Positions 5,784 through 6,296 of a stretch of DNA of 6,296 nt are shown here, piece by piece (the first letter of the stretch is position 1; each line of letters begins with the position of its first letter). The DNA is from Nitrososphaerota archaeon (lineage in GTDB: Archaea > Thermoproteota > Nitrososphaeria > Nitrososphaerales > CADDZS01): the NCBI GenBank assembly GCA_021325255.1, contig JAJPHP010000020.1, forward strand, positions 1 through 6,296, written 5' to 3'. The translations under genes and the position numbers were made by a program. The notes under the pieces were generated by a model. It searched no databases, was not told the origin of the DNA, and saw only the letters and a program-made list of their open reading frames with translations.

Positions 5784-6296
5784 TTATCCAGTACCTGCTG
5801 GAGGCGGCCTGACCCCTAGGACAAGCGGAACTACTTTGTAGCTCCCTCCATGGATTATTCCGACCTGGATTGTCTGCCCGGGAAGTGTATGCTCCTCCAG
5901 GTAGGATGCCATCGAATCGTAATTTTGAATATTGGTCCCGTTTATCGATACCAAGACGTCGCCTCCGATGATGTATTGCTGCTCGCCAATGGTAATTTGT
6001 CTGTTTCCGCCAACTAGTCTTGCCTTGTCTGCGGGGCCTCCCGGCACGACCTGTTCTAGTAGTACGCCATAAGTAGTATAGTTCGAGCCCATTGCCTGTG
6101 ACAATTCATAGTTCATATCTGTTGAGAGAACGCCAAGGTAGGGGTGCTGGTTGTAACTTCCGGTCCCGATGAGCGTCGGTAGTTCTCTGATTATCGTATC
6201 CGATGGTATCGCAAAGCCGACCCCCTGCGAGCTCTGGACGACCGCGGTAGTTATGCCGACCACGTCCCCGTTCGAGTCAAGCAAGGGGCCACCAGA
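5784..6296 (-). CDS. HtrA/DegP-like trypsin-family serine protease with PDZ domain (C-terminal part, cut by window edge)
   Basis: HtrA proteases degrade misfolded proteins, usually outside the cytoplasmic membrane, with a trypsin-like domain followed by one or more PDZ domains. Only the last 170 residues are in the window; the frame is open to the right edge. It begins with SGGPLLDSNGDVVGI, so the first visible residue (6294-6296) is the expected catalytic Ser of the GNSGGPL motif. The family segment GVGFAIPSD (25-33) ends the protease domain. A PDZ domain covers about 53-160, with YLGV (53-56), VVPGGPADKA (83-92) and GGDVLVSINGTNI (111-123). The protein ends in a Pro-rich RPPPAGTG after one PDZ domain, the short DegS/HtrA2-like plan. 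The His and Asp of the triad and any signal or membrane anchor lie outside the window. The stop is TAA at 5784-5786. Confidence 0.92.
   Translation of the reverse strand, partial: SGGPLLDSNGDVVGITTAVVQSSQGVGFAIPSDTIIRELPTLIGTGSYNQHPYLGVLSTDMNYELSQAMGSNYTTYGVLLEQVVPGGPADKARLVGGNRQITIGEQQYIIGGDVLVSINGTNIQNYDSMASYLEEHTLPGQTIQVGIIHGGSYKVVPLVLGVRPPPAGTG

Noticed and set aside
1..6296. CRISPR, insertion sequence, toxin-antitoxin or other defence system
   Set aside because: No regularly spaced repeats, transposase or terminal inverted repeats, and no recognisable defence or toxin domains were seen on either strand.

Overview
The window looks like chromosomal DNA of an ammonia-oxidiser-type archaeon (Nitrososphaeria/Thaumarchaeota), most likely a soil Nitrososphaera-like lineage. 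The strongest reason is an ESCRT-III/Snf7 (CdvB-type) protein whose core reads like thaumarchaeal CdvB paralogues. An F420-type luciferase-fold oxidoreductase, an archaeal-style MscS channel with the extended beta-domain loop, an HtrA-like protease and several TTG starts lacking strong Shine-Dalgarno sites fit the same picture. Base composition is moderate, with G/C preferred at third codon positions inside genes. The lineage is an inference from protein character; no rRNA is present to confirm it.

Layout, left to right. Positions 1-478 hold no convincing complete gene: perhaps the last codons of a gene entering from the left, then an A/T-rich spacer with a pyrimidine-rich tract, one hairpin and a candidate TATA box. 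A CdvB-like ESCRT-III protein follows (479-1327, +), then a hotdog-fold (4HBT) thioesterase (1517-1936, +). Converging on it from the right is an MscS-family mechanosensitive channel (1964-2944, -). Upstream of that, after a 290-bp spacer, is an MFS transporter of the fosmidomycin-resistance-like type (3235-4548, -). A 129-bp divergent promoter region separates it from an F420-type LLM oxidoreductase (4678-5718, +). That gene converges with the 3' part of an HtrA/DegP-like serine protease with a PDZ domain (5784 to the right edge, -).

The genes do not form an obvious pathway or operon. Most behave as single transcription units with their own upstream regions, as is common in these archaea. 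The two pairs that might be linked are the cdvB-like gene and thioesterase (same strand, 189 bp apart) and the divergent transporter/LLM oxidoreductase pair. A membrane/stress flavour (ESCRT-III remodelling, mechanosensitive channel, exporter, HtrA protease) is noticeable but may be coincidental.

I found no CRISPR array, IS element, rRNA, tRNA or defence system, and no clear evidence of an undescribed system. The most interesting points are the extended N-terminus and acidic, partly duplicated tail of the CdvB-like protein, and the use of TTG starts in four of the five complete genes.
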